A stretch of DNA of 64,000 nt from Actinomycetaceae bacterium MB13-C1-2 (GCA_035621235.1 CP141731.1:372001-436000); one strand, 5' to 3'. Counted from the first letter of the stretch, positions 9,304 to 18,626 are shown. The notes: generated by a model from the letters alone, not told the origin. Translations and numbers: made by a program.

Positions 9304-9870
9304 TTACTCGCCGTCCTCGGACTCGTACACATGGCGCGCCAACGTGCCAACGAAGGGAAGGTTTCGATAGGCCTCGGCGTAGTCTAGGCCGTAGCCGATA
9401 ACGAACTCATTGGGAATGTCGAAACCCAGGTACTTCACCTCGACCGGAACCTTAACGGCATCGGGCTTGCGAAGTAGCGTCATCACCTCCACCGAACTTG
9501 CCCCCCTCGCCTCAAGGTTCTCCTTGAGCCAGGAAAGGGTCAGTCCCGAGTCCAGAATGTCCTCGACAATCAGGACATTGCGTCCGTGAACGTCGGAGTC
9601 CAGATCCTTAAGGATTCGGACGACACCGGAAGACTTCGTGCCCGAGCCATAACTGGAAACTGCCATCCAGTCGATCTCAACGATTCTGTGAAGCTTACGA
9701 GACAGGTCAACCATCAGCGGAGCAGCCCCCCGAAGAACGCCAACCAGCAGCAGATCTTCATCGCCGTAGTCCGCATCAATCTGCGCCGCTAACTCTGTGA
9801 GCCGCACGTCGATCTCTTCCTCGGTAAGGAGAACCTTCTCGAGATCTGCTCCCATGTCTTTCGCGTCCAT
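9304..9870 (-). CDS. hpt: Hypoxanthine phosphoribosyltransferase
   Basis: Hpt salvages hypoxanthine and guanine with PRPP. The preferred start, ATG 9870, gives 188 residues starting MDAKDMG, the normal size. The frame stays open upstream to 10080, but the extra 70 residues are not family-like. Another ATG at 9927 cannot be excluded because neither start has a strong ribosome site. The PRPP-binding motif VLIVEDILDSGLTL and the flexible-loop region SSYGSGTKSSG are present. It is the first gene after the 312-base gap below tilS and probably starts an hpt-ftsH-fol transcript. Confidence 0.93.
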   Translation of the reverse strand: MDAKDMGADLEKVLLTEEEIDVRLTELAAQIDADYGDEDLLLVGVLRGAAPLMVDLSRKLHRIVEIDWMAVSSYGSGTKSSGVVRILKDLDSDVHGRNVLIVEDILDSGLTLSWLKENLEARGASSVEVMTLLRKPDAVKVPVEVKYLGFDIPNEFVIGYGLDYAEAYRNLPFVGTLARHVYESEDGE

Positions 9871-10182
9871 ACCCGTCCGTTCCCGTACAGCTTTGCGTAT
9901 GCCTGTGACCAAACTAGATTGCCACATTTCATCGTAGGTGTATCCGTGAGATAGGTGTTTTCCACTCACCGCTAAACCAGTGCCGCGACAGCCGACTCGT
10001 TGTCGGGCGTCCCCCGACCAACAGCGGCGCATCGAGCTGCGTGAGACTAACCCTAGACTCTTGTCTGGCGTTCCAGTCACCAGTCCCCAGCTCCCGAGCG
10101 GACACAGCCCACACAGCCCGTGCCCCTAGGCTTAAGAAGTATTCTCACGACTGGCATTGGCGCGCTTCATCCGAGACGCCTT
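9871..10182. other. Intergenic stretch between tilS and hpt
   Basis: There are 312 bases without a supported gene. On the minus strand this is the leader of hpt-ftsH, so a promoter is expected. I see no convincing -35/-10 pair, long hairpin or repeat. The in-frame extension of hpt (to 10080) lies here and may be partly coding if the ATG at 9927 is used. Confidence 0.5.
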
Positions 10183-11292
10183 TCAGTCCGCTCTTCGTAT
10201 CTGGAGGTTTCCGTCTGTCCTCGTTGCCACGAACCCTCCCGGTAGATCAACGATCCGTTGGTCACCCGCAGCGTTCTTTGCGCTATTCACCAGTTGTTCG
10301 AGCGACCTCACCTGGTGAAAGTTCAGCCCCGTAACTCGAGCAAGGGCGGCTACCCGCACCAGCACTCTTGTCTTCACTGCCCGAGGGAGAGACGCTAGCA
10401 CATACAAAGGAATGGAACTCCCCTGTCCGTCGGCAATCAGATGCTCGCCGACAATGCTCTCAGCCCACTCTTCCAGTGCCGTATCGTCCTGCCGCGCCAA
10501 CTCCGCCGTCCTTGCCAGAGCCGGAACTGGATCTTGACCCAGAGCTGCCGCGAGCGCCGGCAACACTGTTCCTCGTACTGCCGCACGAGGTAACGGTTCA
10601 CCGGACTTCGTCTGCCACGGTCCGTCCATCCGGTTCGTTGGGTCCTCAACCACCTTCAGGGAGAGGGAACTGCAGAAAGCCTCCGTGTCACTACGGCGCA
10701 CGGAAAGAAGGGGACGAACTCTAGCAATCCTTGGGTTCTCACCCAGCCGATCAAGGCCAAGCACCGGTTCCATGGCGGAGATTGAGCCGGCACCCGATCC
10801 CCGGGCGAGTCTTAGCAAGACAGTCTCTGCCTGGTCGTCCATCGTGTGACCGAGGAGGACATCGACCTGTTGCAGATCCGCGCCCCAGGACCTCGCCTCG
10901 GCTTCCAGCAGTTCATGGCGCACCGAACGAGCGGTCGCTTCCGGAGAGGCGACTCCCTGGTTGCAGCCCTGTTTCTCAACGGTAAGGACCTTTGCATTCG
11001 CAACACCAAGTCGATGCAGATACTCGACAACACTCCGGGCTTCTTCCGCCGATTCCCGCCTCATCGCGTGATCCACCACCAGCGCAGAGTATGGGATTTC
11101 CGCCCTTTCTGCTACGTCGGCTGCGGCCACGGTCAGCGCCAACGAATCGGCTCCGCCGGACACTCCAACCACAAATCCGTAGTCACCACCAAACTCGGTG
11201 TGGCGCTCAGACAAGACCTCGCGAACCGCCAGTGATACCCGGCGCGCCTTGCGAGGGGGACTCCCCCCGAGCAGATCAGATACCGTGCCCAT
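10183..11292 (-). CDS. tilS: tRNA(Ile)-lysidine synthetase
   Basis: TilS attaches lysine to C34 of tRNA-Ile(CAU), changing its decoding from AUG to AUA. The protein is 369 residues. It contains the N-type ATP-pyrophosphatase P-loop SGGADS near residue 46, the VVDHAMR segment and the GHTMDDQAETVLLRLARGSG motif that define the family. The C-terminal part is short and diverged, as is usual in actinobacteria. The start (ATG) overlaps the dacB stop by one base (TGATG), which indicates translational coupling. Confidence 0.95.
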   Translation of the reverse strand: MGTVSDLLGGSPPRKARRVSLAVREVLSERHTEFGGDYGFVVGVSGGADSLALTVAAADVAERAEIPYSALVVDHAMRRESAEEARSVVEYLHRLGVANAKVLTVEKQGCNQGVASPEATARSVRHELLEAEARSWGADLQQVDVLLGHTMDDQAETVLLRLARGSGAGSISAMEPVLGLDRLGENPRIARVRPLLSVRRSDTEAFCSSLSLKVVEDPTNRMDGPWQTKSGEPLPRAAVRGTVLPALAAALGQDPVPALARTAELARQDDTALEEWAESIVGEHLIADGQGSSIPLYVLASLPRAVKTRVLVRVAALARVTGLNFHQVRSLEQLVNSAKNAAGDQRIVDLPGGFVATRTDGNLQIRRAD

Positions 11293-12665
11293 CAGAGTGC
11301 AAACAGTCTTGTTAGGAACTCGTCAATCGTGGCTATGGTCCAAAGAGCCGCATCATCTACGACGTCATCCGAACCCACAGCCACGAAGAGATTGGCTCCC
11401 GATGAAGTCATCCCTATTCCGGAGAAAGTCGCTGATCTTCCTAGAAAACCTGTCTTGCCGGTGAGGTTCCCAAAGGTTGAGGGCTCATAGAGCCGGTAGG
11501 AAAGAGTCCCGTTCACCCCGGCAATGGGGAGCATCCTGGTTAGAGGCTTAGTGGCGCTGTTGTCGGCCAGTGATGCCTGCAGGACGCCGAGGAGCACCCT
11601 TGGTGGGACTCGCGACCCGGGATCAAGTCCTGAGCAATCCTTCATCACCATACCGGTGGTGTCTATGCCCGCCGAGGCAAGTGTATTCACGACGTTCTGG
11701 GTTGAAGAAGTAAAGTCCACCGGGTCAACTCCCGCCCCCGCCGCCGCCAACTCGCAGAATTGTTCCGCCATCGTGTTGTCAGACTCAAGCAGGAAGTAGC
11801 GAACCTGCTCCAGGATCGTGCTGGACTCGACCTCCGCAATGACGGTCACATCCTCGGGAGCCGAACCCGGAACCGCACCGCTGATGCTCATCCCCCGAGC
11901 TGTAAGCGCACTGCTAAGAGCATTGGCTGCCGTCTCTGTCGAGCTCGCGACAAATGCCCATTCCTTCGGGGCGACTCGTCCCGTGTCGATTGCAAACGGC
12001 GCCACGTCTCCCGCGTAGTCCTCTATCCCCGCAGCCGCCCACCCGGGCCAACGTGTCTGAGATCCAAAAAGCGTGTTCTGGTAATGCAGGGTGTAGGCCT
12101 GTCCGGTTGCCGAGAGAGCCGCGGTAACCTGATCCGCGATGTCCTCGATTCCTGCCCGACCGTAGGCGGCGTTCGGATCGCCGTGACCGAGCGCAAGCGT
12201 GAGGTCGCCTTCTCCCCAGAAATAGAGGTCGGTTCCCTTCTGAGATACACCGGTGGTCAACGTCGCATTTGGGTCCAGGTAGGTCAGCGCCGTGAACGCG
12301 GTAAGGACTTTCATATTCGAGGCGGGCGTGTGCGGAACATCAATCCCGGACTCGGCGATAACCTGCCCGTTCTCGGCGTTGACGACCGCCATCCAAGGGG
12401 TCCATGAATCCTTTGACGCCTCAACAACGGGCTTCCAAATCTCTTCAATCTGCGCGGCAGTAGGTGCGGGTCCATTTGAGTCGGACTCCTGAAGTCCTCT
12501 GGCCAGCTCGGTATCCTCGGCGACCGGCGGCTGGACTGGCGAGAGCGCTACTGCGGTCGGGGCAACTCCTCCCCAACTCTGGTGCAGTCCGACAAACCAG
12601 AGCGTCACCAGTGCGCCAACCAGCGCGGTTGCGCATACAATCGCGATAAGGACCCGGCGTTGCAT
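11292..12665 (-). CDS. dacB: D-alanyl-D-alanine carboxypeptidase / PBP4-type (DacB)
   Basis: This is a low-molecular-weight penicillin-binding protein of the S13 family that trims or cleaves peptidoglycan peptides. The protein is 457 residues with an N-terminal hydrophobic anchor or signal (about residues 5-26). The three active-site motifs are visible: S116-N-M-K119 (SxxK), SDN in the segment LLESDNTMAEQ, and KTG in LTGKTGFLG. It sits outside the membrane. The gene is divergent from ppa and upstream of tilS, a conserved actinobacterial order. Confidence 0.94.
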   Translation of the reverse strand: MQRRVLIAIVCATALVGALVTLWFVGLHQSWGGVAPTAVALSPVQPPVAEDTELARGLQESDSNGPAPTAAQIEEIWKPVVEASKDSWTPWMAVVNAENGQVIAESGIDVPHTPASNMKVLTAFTALTYLDPNATLTTGVSQKGTDLYFWGEGDLTLALGHGDPNAAYGRAGIEDIADQVTAALSATGQAYTLHYQNTLFGSQTRWPGWAAAGIEDYAGDVAPFAIDTGRVAPKEWAFVASSTETAANALSSALTARGMSISGAVPGSAPEDVTVIAEVESSTILEQVRYFLLESDNTMAEQFCELAAAGAGVDPVDFTSSTQNVVNTLASAGIDTTGMVMKDCSGLDPGSRVPPRVLLGVLQASLADNSATKPLTRMLPIAGVNGTLSYRLYEPSTFGNLTGKTGFLGRSATFSGIGMTSSGANLFVAVGSDDVVDDAALWTIATIDEFLTRLFAL

Positions 12666-12751
12666 TCGGCTCTCCGTTTGGATGGGCGGTAACTGCTTTA
12701 CTTTAGTTCAATGCGACCCCAAAGGCGGCGATGGGCACCAGGAGGGCAAAG

Positions 12752-13255
12752 ATGATGGAGTTCGATGTAACCGTGGAGATCCCAAAGGGGAATCGAAATA
12801 AGTACGAGGTGGACCATGAGACGGGCAGAATCCGTCTCGATCGACTGTTGTTCACCTCAACCCGGTATCCGGATGACTATGGGTTTATCGATGACACCCT
12901 GGGGGAAGACGGCGACCCGCTCGATGCTTTGGTTCTGCTCGAAGAACCGACATTCCCAGGTTGCGTGATCCGTTGTCGCGCACTTGGAATGTTTCGCATG
13001 AAGGACGAAATGGGCGGCGATGACAAGGTACTTTGCGTTCCTGCCGGTGACCACCGAGCCGCATGGCGTACGGAAATCGAGGACGTTTCCGAATTCCACC
13101 GTCTTGAGATCCAACACTTTTTCGAGGTCTACAAGGATTTAGAGCCGGGAAAGTCCGTCGAAGGCGCTCACTGGGTGGGCCGTGAAGAAGCCGAAGACGA
13201 AATTCGTCGATCTTTCGAGCGTGAGAAACAGCGTATCCAGCGCGAAGGGCACTAA
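12752..13255 (+). CDS. ppa: Inorganic pyrophosphatase (family I)
   Basis: Ppa hydrolyses pyrophosphate from biosynthetic reactions. The start ATG 12752 lies six bases after a strong AGGAGG at 12740-12745; the next codon is also ATG (12755) and either could be used. The frame gives 167 residues. The signature Asp cluster GDPLDALVL, the substrate-binding KYEVDHETG and the [10 protein letters not shown] segment are all present. It is transcribed away from dacB. Confidence 0.97.
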   Translation: MMEFDVTVEIPKGNRNKYEVDHETGRIRLDRLLFTSTRYPDDYGFIDDTLGEDGDPLDALVLLEEPTFPGCVIRCRALGMFRMKDEMGGDDKVLCVPAGDHRAAWRTEIEDVSEFHRLEIQHFFEVYKDLEPGKSVEGAHWVGREEAEDEIRRSFEREKQRIQREGH

Positions 13256-13285
13256 AGTCCGGCATCGCGAGTTCGTTTCCTAGAC

Positions 13286-13318
13286 CGTGTGCAGAGGCGA
13301 CGCGCCGCAGGGCACACG
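13286..13318 (+). terminator. Hairpin after ppa
   Basis: CGTGTGC (13286-13292) can pair with GCACACG (13312-13318), with a further short GGCG/CGCC pairing inside. It begins ~30 bases past the ppa stop. There is no T-run, as is common for actinobacterial terminators, so this is a tentative call. Confidence 0.45.
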
Positions 13319-13404
13319 AGCGAAGGGTTGCCGAGTCAAGTCGAGCAAGTGCACCGCCGCGAGAGTAGGAAGCAAATTGCGACGCGAAACACTAGCCTGG
13401 AGCT

Positions 13405-14706
13405 GTGAGCAAGCGATCGCAGTCAAGACAAAACAGGTCTCGGGACAACGAACCGGAACTAATCCGACCGGGTTCTCATGATCCAGGTCAAGAGGAAGCC
13501 AATCTTGAGCTGGACCTTGACCTGAACCTAGAAGAAGAGCTAACCGACGCTGAGATCGAGTCAAAGTTTCCTGAAACCGTCCCCTCGGGCTCAAAAGAAC
13601 AGGGGTCTCTCCCAAGCCCGGAAGCGCTAGTGCCGTGGGGAGAGGCTGGCGCTCCTGCGCCCGACTCGTGGGTAATCGATGTGCTGGGGGGACCGTTCGA
13701 GTCGATGGCCACCAACCTCGGAGATGATGACGAGGGTCCGGTTGTCGCTACCCTCGTTCGTCGTCGATTTGCAGACACGTTTAGGGGCCGACGGGCAAAG
13801 AAACACGCTAAGTTCGCGCTATTGTTCGTCCACGGACGGAACGACTACTTCTATCACAGCGAGTTTGCCGAAAGGATTGCTGAACTGGGCGGTGCGTTCT
13901 ACGCACTAGACCTACGGAAGTATGGACGGTCTCTTCGCCCATGGCAGACAATCGGGTACACGGATGATCTCGAGGTTTATGACGAAGAGTTAAACTGGGC
14001 GACCCAAATGATCCGTCAGGAGTTCCCTCACCTCCCGCTAGTGGTCATGGGCCATTCAACCGGTGGTCTCATCATTCCGCTTTGGGCTCGGAGGAACAAA
14101 GGGGTCGTCAGCGGGATGATCCTGAACTCTGCTTGGCTTGAACTCCAGACCATGACCGCAATCAGGCCCGCGCTCCAGAGAGTGACAACACAGCTCGCTC
14201 GGGTCCGGCCCAGGGCCTCGGTCGTAGGGCAGTCGAAGAATAACGCCTATTATCGAACGATTGCTGAGGGCTGGGCCGGTTCTGGCTTTGAACTTCCCAA
14301 GGACTTGATTGCACTAGAAGACGACCCGGCAGTTCGGGGCTGGAATCCCTTTCCGCAGTGGAAGCTTCCATTTTCTTATCCGGCACCGGCGGCGTGGATG
14401 CAGACAATTCTGGAGGGACACGCGGAGGTCGAAAGGGGTCTCGACCTCGATTTTCCAATCCTTTCTATGGCATCAACTGCAACCGGTGACGAGGAAGAGT
14501 GGACGCCCGAGGTGTTCACCAGTGATCTGGTCCTCAACGCCAAGTTGATCGCGGAAAGATCAGCGGTGCTGGGACGTCAGGTGACAATTGAGCGCTTCAG
14601 CGGAAAGCACGACCTACTTCTGTCTGACCAGCCAGTTCGCGAAGCCATTTATGACACGGTGGCACGCTGGCTCAAATTCGCCCAAATCTGCGGCTCAGGC
14701 CGCTAG
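13405..14706 (+). CDS. Alpha/beta hydrolase (serine aminopeptidase S33 / lysophospholipase-like)
   Basis: The protein is 433 residues with a GTG start preceded by CTGGAG. The first ~75 residues are acidic and low-complexity (repeated Leu-Asp/Leu-Glu) and probably disordered. The hydrolase fold starts at about residue 125 (LLFVHGRNDYFYHSEFAE). It continues through YALDLRKYGRSLRP, as in monoglyceride lipases, to the nucleophile elbow GHSTGGL near residue 214. A candidate catalytic His lies in FSGKHDLLLS near the end. There is no signal peptide, so it is probably cytosolic. The substrate is unknown; a lysophospholipase or esterase is the best guess. Confidence 0.85.
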   Translation: MSKRSQSRQNRSRDNEPELIRPGSHDPGQEEANLELDLDLNLEEELTDAEIESKFPETVPSGSKEQGSLPSPEALVPWGEAGAPAPDSWVIDVLGGPFESMATNLGDDDEGPVVATLVRRRFADTFRGRRAKKHAKFALLFVHGRNDYFYHSEFAERIAELGGAFYALDLRKYGRSLRPWQTIGYTDDLEVYDEELNWATQMIRQEFPHLPLVVMGHSTGGLIIPLWARRNKGVVSGMILNSAWLELQTMTAIRPALQRVTTQLARVRPRASVVGQSKNNAYYRTIAEGWAGSGFELPKDLIALEDDPAVRGWNPFPQWKLPFSYPAPAAWMQTILEGHAEVERGLDLDFPILSMASTATGDEEEWTPEVFTSDLVLNAKLIAERSAVLGRQVTIERFSGKHDLLLSDQPVREAIYDTVARWLKFAQICGSGR

Positions 14707-14710
14707 GCGA

Positions 14711-15883
14711 TCAACTCCACTGCCTGATCTCTTCCAGCGCGTCAGCCAAGGTTGGACCTTCTGAGCTTGCCAATCGCCACGCGCTCCAGCCATCAGCCGC
14801 CCAGATGCCTTCTGCCTGCAACGCATCAGTCGGGTCATCGTAGTGACCGGATGGAACCGAGACTAGGCCCTCGGCCGTCAGTTTGGCACCCTCGGGCGTG
14901 CGCTGCTCAGCGCGCAAGTAGAGGGTGACGTCGCCTCCAGCGGCGTGAGCGATCAGCGCCAGGTCGGAGATGTCTGAAGGAACGGGTTCCTCCGCGGCCG
15001 TCGAATGATGACGTTCAACCCGGCTCGGCAGATGCGATGTTTCATCAGTCGATGCGTGGCTCTGGACAACCGGGCCCGATAGCCGGAACGGATGGCGTTG
15101 TTCCGTGCGTCGCTGCGATCTGAGTGAACGACGAGTTGGAAGCGCGGTTGGAGGCACTGCCAAAGGGGCCGGAGTTTTCACCTCTGGGGTTTCGTGAAGC
15201 TCGTGAACCGCCGCGTCACCAGAGTGTCGCCCATGCGCCTGGGACGGAGCCTCTTCCGCCTCCACTCCCGCCTCAATGACAGGGAGAACCGCCGAGGTCT
15301 CAAGCAGAGTGTTGGCGCGATGTCCGTAAACTCGCGGACCAACAACATCGACGTCGAGGAAAGCGCGCCCATTAGCCATCTGCCGAAGCGACATCTGGTG
15401 TACCTCTACCCCTGAGGACGAGAGTACATCCAGCGCGGGTCGAATCTCTTCAGCAATCTCGGAGGTAACCAGGATTAGGCGGGGACCGTTGGGCGGTGAG
15501 GGAGGCATCGCCTCACGGAAGGAAACCCACTCTCTGCGAAACCCATCCGGTCCCATCGGGTATGTGCGAGCCAGATCAGCCCATGAAAGAGACGCCGTAT
15601 CTGAGAGACGCGAAAGAGAGTCAATCAAGATATCTGCGTCCAGCCGCCGCATCACCTCGACTGCGACCACCTGTCCGGAAGCGTCCAGGCCAGTAAGGCG
15701 AGAGCACTCTGCGTTACTCGCGTGCTCCTCAGTTGACCATGCAATCGGGAACAGCGGACGAGAAACGATTTCGAGCACCTGGGACTTAATTGCCTCAAGG
15801 ACCTCGTCTGTGAAGCCATCGGGAACATCATGCCCGAACTGCGCGGGAACCAATCGGCCATTCTCTAGCTCGAAAAGTGCCAT
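14711..15883 (-). CDS. Conserved actinobacterial hypothetical protein, RAMA-like C-terminus
   Basis: The protein is 390 residues. The N-terminal ~190 residues form a folded domain (FELENGRLVPAQFG, EVMRRLDADILIDSLSRLSD). A disordered linker of ~100 residues follows. The C-terminal ~80 residues have a pattern of the type G-x-L ... S-G-x-Y-x-D-P ... D-G-W-S-A-W, which resembles the RAMA domain found in restriction-associated proteins; this is pattern recognition only. The gene ends four bases from the convergent hydrolase gene. No function is known; a nuclease- or nucleic-acid-related role is a guess. Confidence 0.7.
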   Translation of the reverse strand: MALFELENGRLVPAQFGHDVPDGFTDEVLEAIKSQVLEIVSRPLFPIAWSTEEHASNAECSRLTGLDASGQVVAVEVMRRLDADILIDSLSRLSDTASLSWADLARTYPMGPDGFRREWVSFREAMPPSPPNGPRLILVTSEIAEEIRPALDVLSSSGVEVHQMSLRQMANGRAFLDVDVVGPRVYGHRANTLLETSAVLPVIEAGVEAEEAPSQAHGRHSGDAAVHELHETPEVKTPAPLAVPPTALPTRRSLRSQRRTEQRHPFRLSGPVVQSHASTDETSHLPSRVERHHSTAAEEPVPSDISDLALIAHAAGGDVTLYLRAEQRTPEGAKLTAEGLVSVPSGHYDDPTDALQAEGIWAADGWSAWRLASSEGPTLADALEEIRQWS

Positions 15884-15973
15884 GCCAAGCCCTCCAATAG
15901 AAACATGTGCAAGCTATTGTCTCACGCCTTATCCGCACCCGAACCCCACTGAGGGCCATTAGCCCCATCGGCA

Positions 15974-16246
15974 TCAGTTCAGCGAAAGGGGGCAACCGGC
16001 ACAGTGCAGTCTTACCTGCTCGGTATCAACCCCACCGCAAGCCCCGAGTCCAGAAGCACAAAGAGACGTAGCTGACATCAACATTCCTCGGCGTTCAAGT
16101 TCATCAACCATCAGCTGTGCCAGCCCCAGAGAGATCTCCTCGTTCAATGCGATTGACTCAACTGTCGCCCCCGCATGAAGGCGCGCTACCACCCGATCCG
16201 TAAGAGAGACCGGACGCGTAGGTAAGCCAGGATTGACAAGGCTCAT
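15974..16246 (-). CDS. Small Cys-rich FeoC-like protein
   Basis: A 90-residue protein starts at ATG 16246, overlapping the feoB stop by four bases (ATGA). A longer overlapping frame exists, but the coupling and composition favour this start. Residues 10-55 look like a winged-helix (SLTDRVVARL...LGLAQLMVDELERRGML). The C-terminal part carries four cysteines spaced C63-x6-C70-x11-C82-x2-C85, suitable for an Fe-S cluster or iron site. Position and make-up match FeoC, the third component of many Feo systems, but sequence similarity to enterobacterial FeoC is not evident by eye. Confidence 0.72.
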   Translation of the reverse strand: MSLVNPGLPTRPVSLTDRVVARLHAGATVESIALNEEISLGLAQLMVDELERRGMLMSATSLCASGLGACGGVDTEQVRLHCAGCPLSLN

Positions 16247-18369
16247 AAGAAGAGCCTTCCTATCTGGAAAACGCCGGTGGCAAGGAGCCATGCAACGATC
16301 AACTGGACCAGAACCGCAGCGGCGGTCAGGCGCCCGCCAATCTGGCGTGCCTGTTCGGCGACAGTAGCAAGACACGGGGTGTATGTAAGTACAAACAGCA
16401 AGAATGCGAACGCGGCCAAAGGCGCGGCGTCGCCAGCAGACTCCTCGAACGAACCTCGAACCAGCTCCGGAAGCTCTCCCAGGTCGTCTCCCCCGTCCTC
16501 GGCGTCTCCGGCAGCGGCCTCGTCCATGTTGTACGAGACGACGATCGACGAGATCACAGTCTCCTTGGCCACGAAACCGGTCATAAGTGCCCCGGTCATG
16601 TGCCACTCGCCAAACCCCGCCGGCTCAAAAACAGGCACCAGACCCTTGGCCACCGCGCCGTAGGCAGACTGTGACATCGGAAGTTCCGGATCGGCAAAAG
16701 AATGTTCCGAACTGGTAGGAATCGCCCCCAGCAACCAGACGACCGCCGTCATAACCACGATGATCTTTCCGGCACCTTTGACGAATGACCACGCCCTCAT
16801 CCAAGTGTTCTTGATTGTTAGGACGACTCGAGGAACCCCGTATGCTGGCAGAACCAGCATCAGTGGGGCCCGTCCCTCGTTCTTGGTTATGAACGGTTTG
16901 AGCACCAGGGCACCCAACACAACCATCAAAATCGACACGACGTACAACGCGAAAACCACGGTCCCAACGTTGTTTGGGAAGAAAATCCTGGCGATCATCA
17001 GGTAAATGGTCAGGCGTGCAGCGCAGGATGTGTAGGGCGTAACCAATACTGTCACCAAACGCTGGCGAGCATTCGGAAGACTTCTGACTGCCGCGAGTGA
17101 GGGTAGATTACAGCCAAACCCCATTATCAGCGCCATGATAACGCGACCGTCCAGACCGATCTTCCTCATCACCCGATCACCAAGGAACGCCGCCCGCGCC
17201 ATGTAACCAGAGTCTTCCAAGACAGAAATCAACAGGAAGATCACGAACATAAGGGGGAAGAAAGAGGCAACCACGCCGAGTCCGGTTATCAGTCCGCCCA
17301 CCAGCAGCCCCTGAAGCCAGGTGTCTTCGAGCCCCAATGAGCCCAGCACGGCGTTCGTCCCGTTAGCAACCGAAAAAGCTCCAGGTTCCTCAGATGTGAA
17401 AATCCCGTCGAAGAAATCCATGACCGGCCCGACCCAGTCGCCAGCGATCTTGAACAGCAGCCACATCAGCGCGAAGAACACTGGAATTCCAAACCAGGGG
17501 TTCAGGAGCACACGATCGATTCTGTCGGAGCGCGAAAGACGCGCCTCGGACGAGCCTTCCCGCCCCAACTCGGTTTCGATACGACTGATCCAGGTGAAGA
17601 TCTCAGAGACGCGATCATCCTCGGTGCGAACGATGCCCGCCTTTGTGTATGACTCAGGCATCACAGAGCACGCATCGCCGCCGCAGACGCAAGAATGTGG
17701 TGGTGAGGGCGCCGAGGATACAACCGGGTTGAAGCCCGGCGCATTCGGATCGGGAGTCAAACCAAGAACATGAGGTTGCCTGGCTAGTCCTTCGGCAATC
17801 AGCTCCGTCGCCTCTGCAACACCATCGCTACTTCGTGGATCAATAACCGCGACCGGAATCCCGAGTTCATCCGATAGTTTTGTCGGATCAACCTGGTTCC
17901 CGTCTTCGCGTGCAATGTCCCCCATCGTCAGCGCCGCGACAACGGGGAAACCACTTTGCGCTATTTGAGCAAGAAGATAAAGCGATCGCGCCAAAGCCGC
18001 CGCATCCAGAACAGCTACAACAAGGTCTATCGAACTGTTGGTCTCCGGACCCGCGTAGGTTCCCTCGTCACCCTGGAGCGTTTCGACGACTACCTGTTCG
18101 TCTGGCGACTGCGCAATAAGCGAGTACGTGCCGGGCATATCTAGCACCCGAACGCCCAACTTCGTGCACTTGCCGACCGAGACTTCAACGGTAGTTCCCG
18201 GTGCATTGATGATGGCCTGACTTCCGCCAGTTACCCCATTGAACAGGGTCGACTTCCCGACATTGGGGTTACCGACCAGCAGAACAGTCGGTTCTTGATG
18301 GTCATGCGCCGGGAGTGCTGGGACCGTTGAAGATACGCCAGATGCTCCACTGCAGTGGGGACAGCTCAC
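16243..18369 (-). CDS. feoB: Ferrous iron transporter FeoB
   Basis: FeoB is the NTPase-coupled Fe2+ importer of the inner membrane. The protein is 708 residues. The G domain has G1 GNPNVGKS (33-40) and G3 DMPG (77-80). The G4 position reads TMGD (148-151) instead of the usual NxxD, which affects base recognition. A Cys-rich insert follows (C227, C229, C234) before the Gate-like membrane domains (about residues 290-700, with signatures such as GFGCNLPS and TPYTSCAARL). Another CPHC motif is at the N-terminus. The start overlaps the feoA stop by four bases. A DtxR-like box upstream of feoA implies repression by iron. Confidence 0.96.
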   Translation of the reverse strand: MSCPHCSGASGVSSTVPALPAHDHQEPTVLLVGNPNVGKSTLFNGVTGGSQAIINAPGTTVEVSVGKCTKLGVRVLDMPGTYSLIAQSPDEQVVVETLQGDEGTYAGPETNSSIDLVVAVLDAAALARSLYLLAQIAQSGFPVVAALTMGDIAREDGNQVDPTKLSDELGIPVAVIDPRSSDGVAEATELIAEGLARQPHVLGLTPDPNAPGFNPVVSSAPSPPHSCVCGGDACSVMPESYTKAGIVRTEDDRVSEIFTWISRIETELGREGSSEARLSRSDRIDRVLLNPWFGIPVFFALMWLLFKIAGDWVGPVMDFFDGIFTSEEPGAFSVANGTNAVLGSLGLEDTWLQGLLVGGLITGLGVVASFFPLMFVIFLLISVLEDSGYMARAAFLGDRVMRKIGLDGRVIMALIMGFGCNLPSLAAVRSLPNARQRLVTVLVTPYTSCAARLTIYLMIARIFFPNNVGTVVFALYVVSILMVVLGALVLKPFITKNEGRAPLMLVLPAYGVPRVVLTIKNTWMRAWSFVKGAGKIIVVMTAVVWLLGAIPTSSEHSFADPELPMSQSAYGAVAKGLVPVFEPAGFGEWHMTGALMTGFVAKETVISSIVVSYNMDEAAAGDAEDGGDDLGELPELVRGSFEESAGDAAPLAAFAFLLFVLTYTPCLATVAEQARQIGGRLTAAAVLVQLIVAWLLATGVFQIGRLFL

Positions 18370-18602
18370 GACGGATCACCCTGGAGTTGGAGGACCTCAA
18401 TGTTCCGTGCACTACGACGGTCGACGGCGATTCGGGTTCCGGAGATATTGATGACCACTCCTCCGAAGGCTGCTCGATTCACACAGAAGAAGTTCGCTCC
18501 GGGACGAACGCCAAGCTCCTTTAGCCGAAGACAGTACTGGGATCCAACGTCGATGCTTACAATCTGCGATTTAACGCGCAACGGACACTCACCTAGGTTC
18601 AC
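18366..18602 (-). CDS. feoA: Ferrous iron transport protein FeoA
   Basis: FeoA is a small SH3-like cytosolic partner of FeoB. The protein is 78 residues with a GTG start. It contains the characteristic RLKELGVRPGANFF turn and the C-terminal GTRIAVDRRSARNIEV. It is the first gene of the feoA-feoB-FeoC-like operon and is coupled to feoB by an ATGA overlap. The nearest AGGAG is 17 bases upstream of the GTG and falls inside the iron-box candidate, so the ribosome site is not a standard one. Confidence 0.93.
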   Translation of the reverse strand: MNLGECPLRVKSQIVSIDVGSQYCLRLKELGVRPGANFFCVNRAAFGGVVINISGTRIAVDRRSARNIEVLQLQGDPS

Positions 18603-18607
18603 ATAAC

Positions 18608-18626
18608 TATGGTAAGGCTCTCCTAA
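18608..18626 (-). promoter_or_regulatory. Candidate DtxR/IdeR iron box upstream of feoA
   Basis: Read on the feoA strand the site is TTAGGAGAGCCTTACCATA. It matches 14 of 19 bases of the DtxR/IdeR consensus recalled as TTAGGTTAGGCTAACCTAA, including the left TTAGG half and the central AGCCT. It starts six bases before the feoA GTG and lies between feoA and the divergent DUF2218 gene. It could therefore control both genes by iron-loaded repressor; this is inference from the match and position. Confidence 0.5.

Noticed and set aside
15974-16606. 210-codon minus-strand frame overlapping feoB
   Set aside because: Only its last 90 codons after ATG 16246 resemble a protein; the upstream part is Arg/Gly-rich shadow of feoB.
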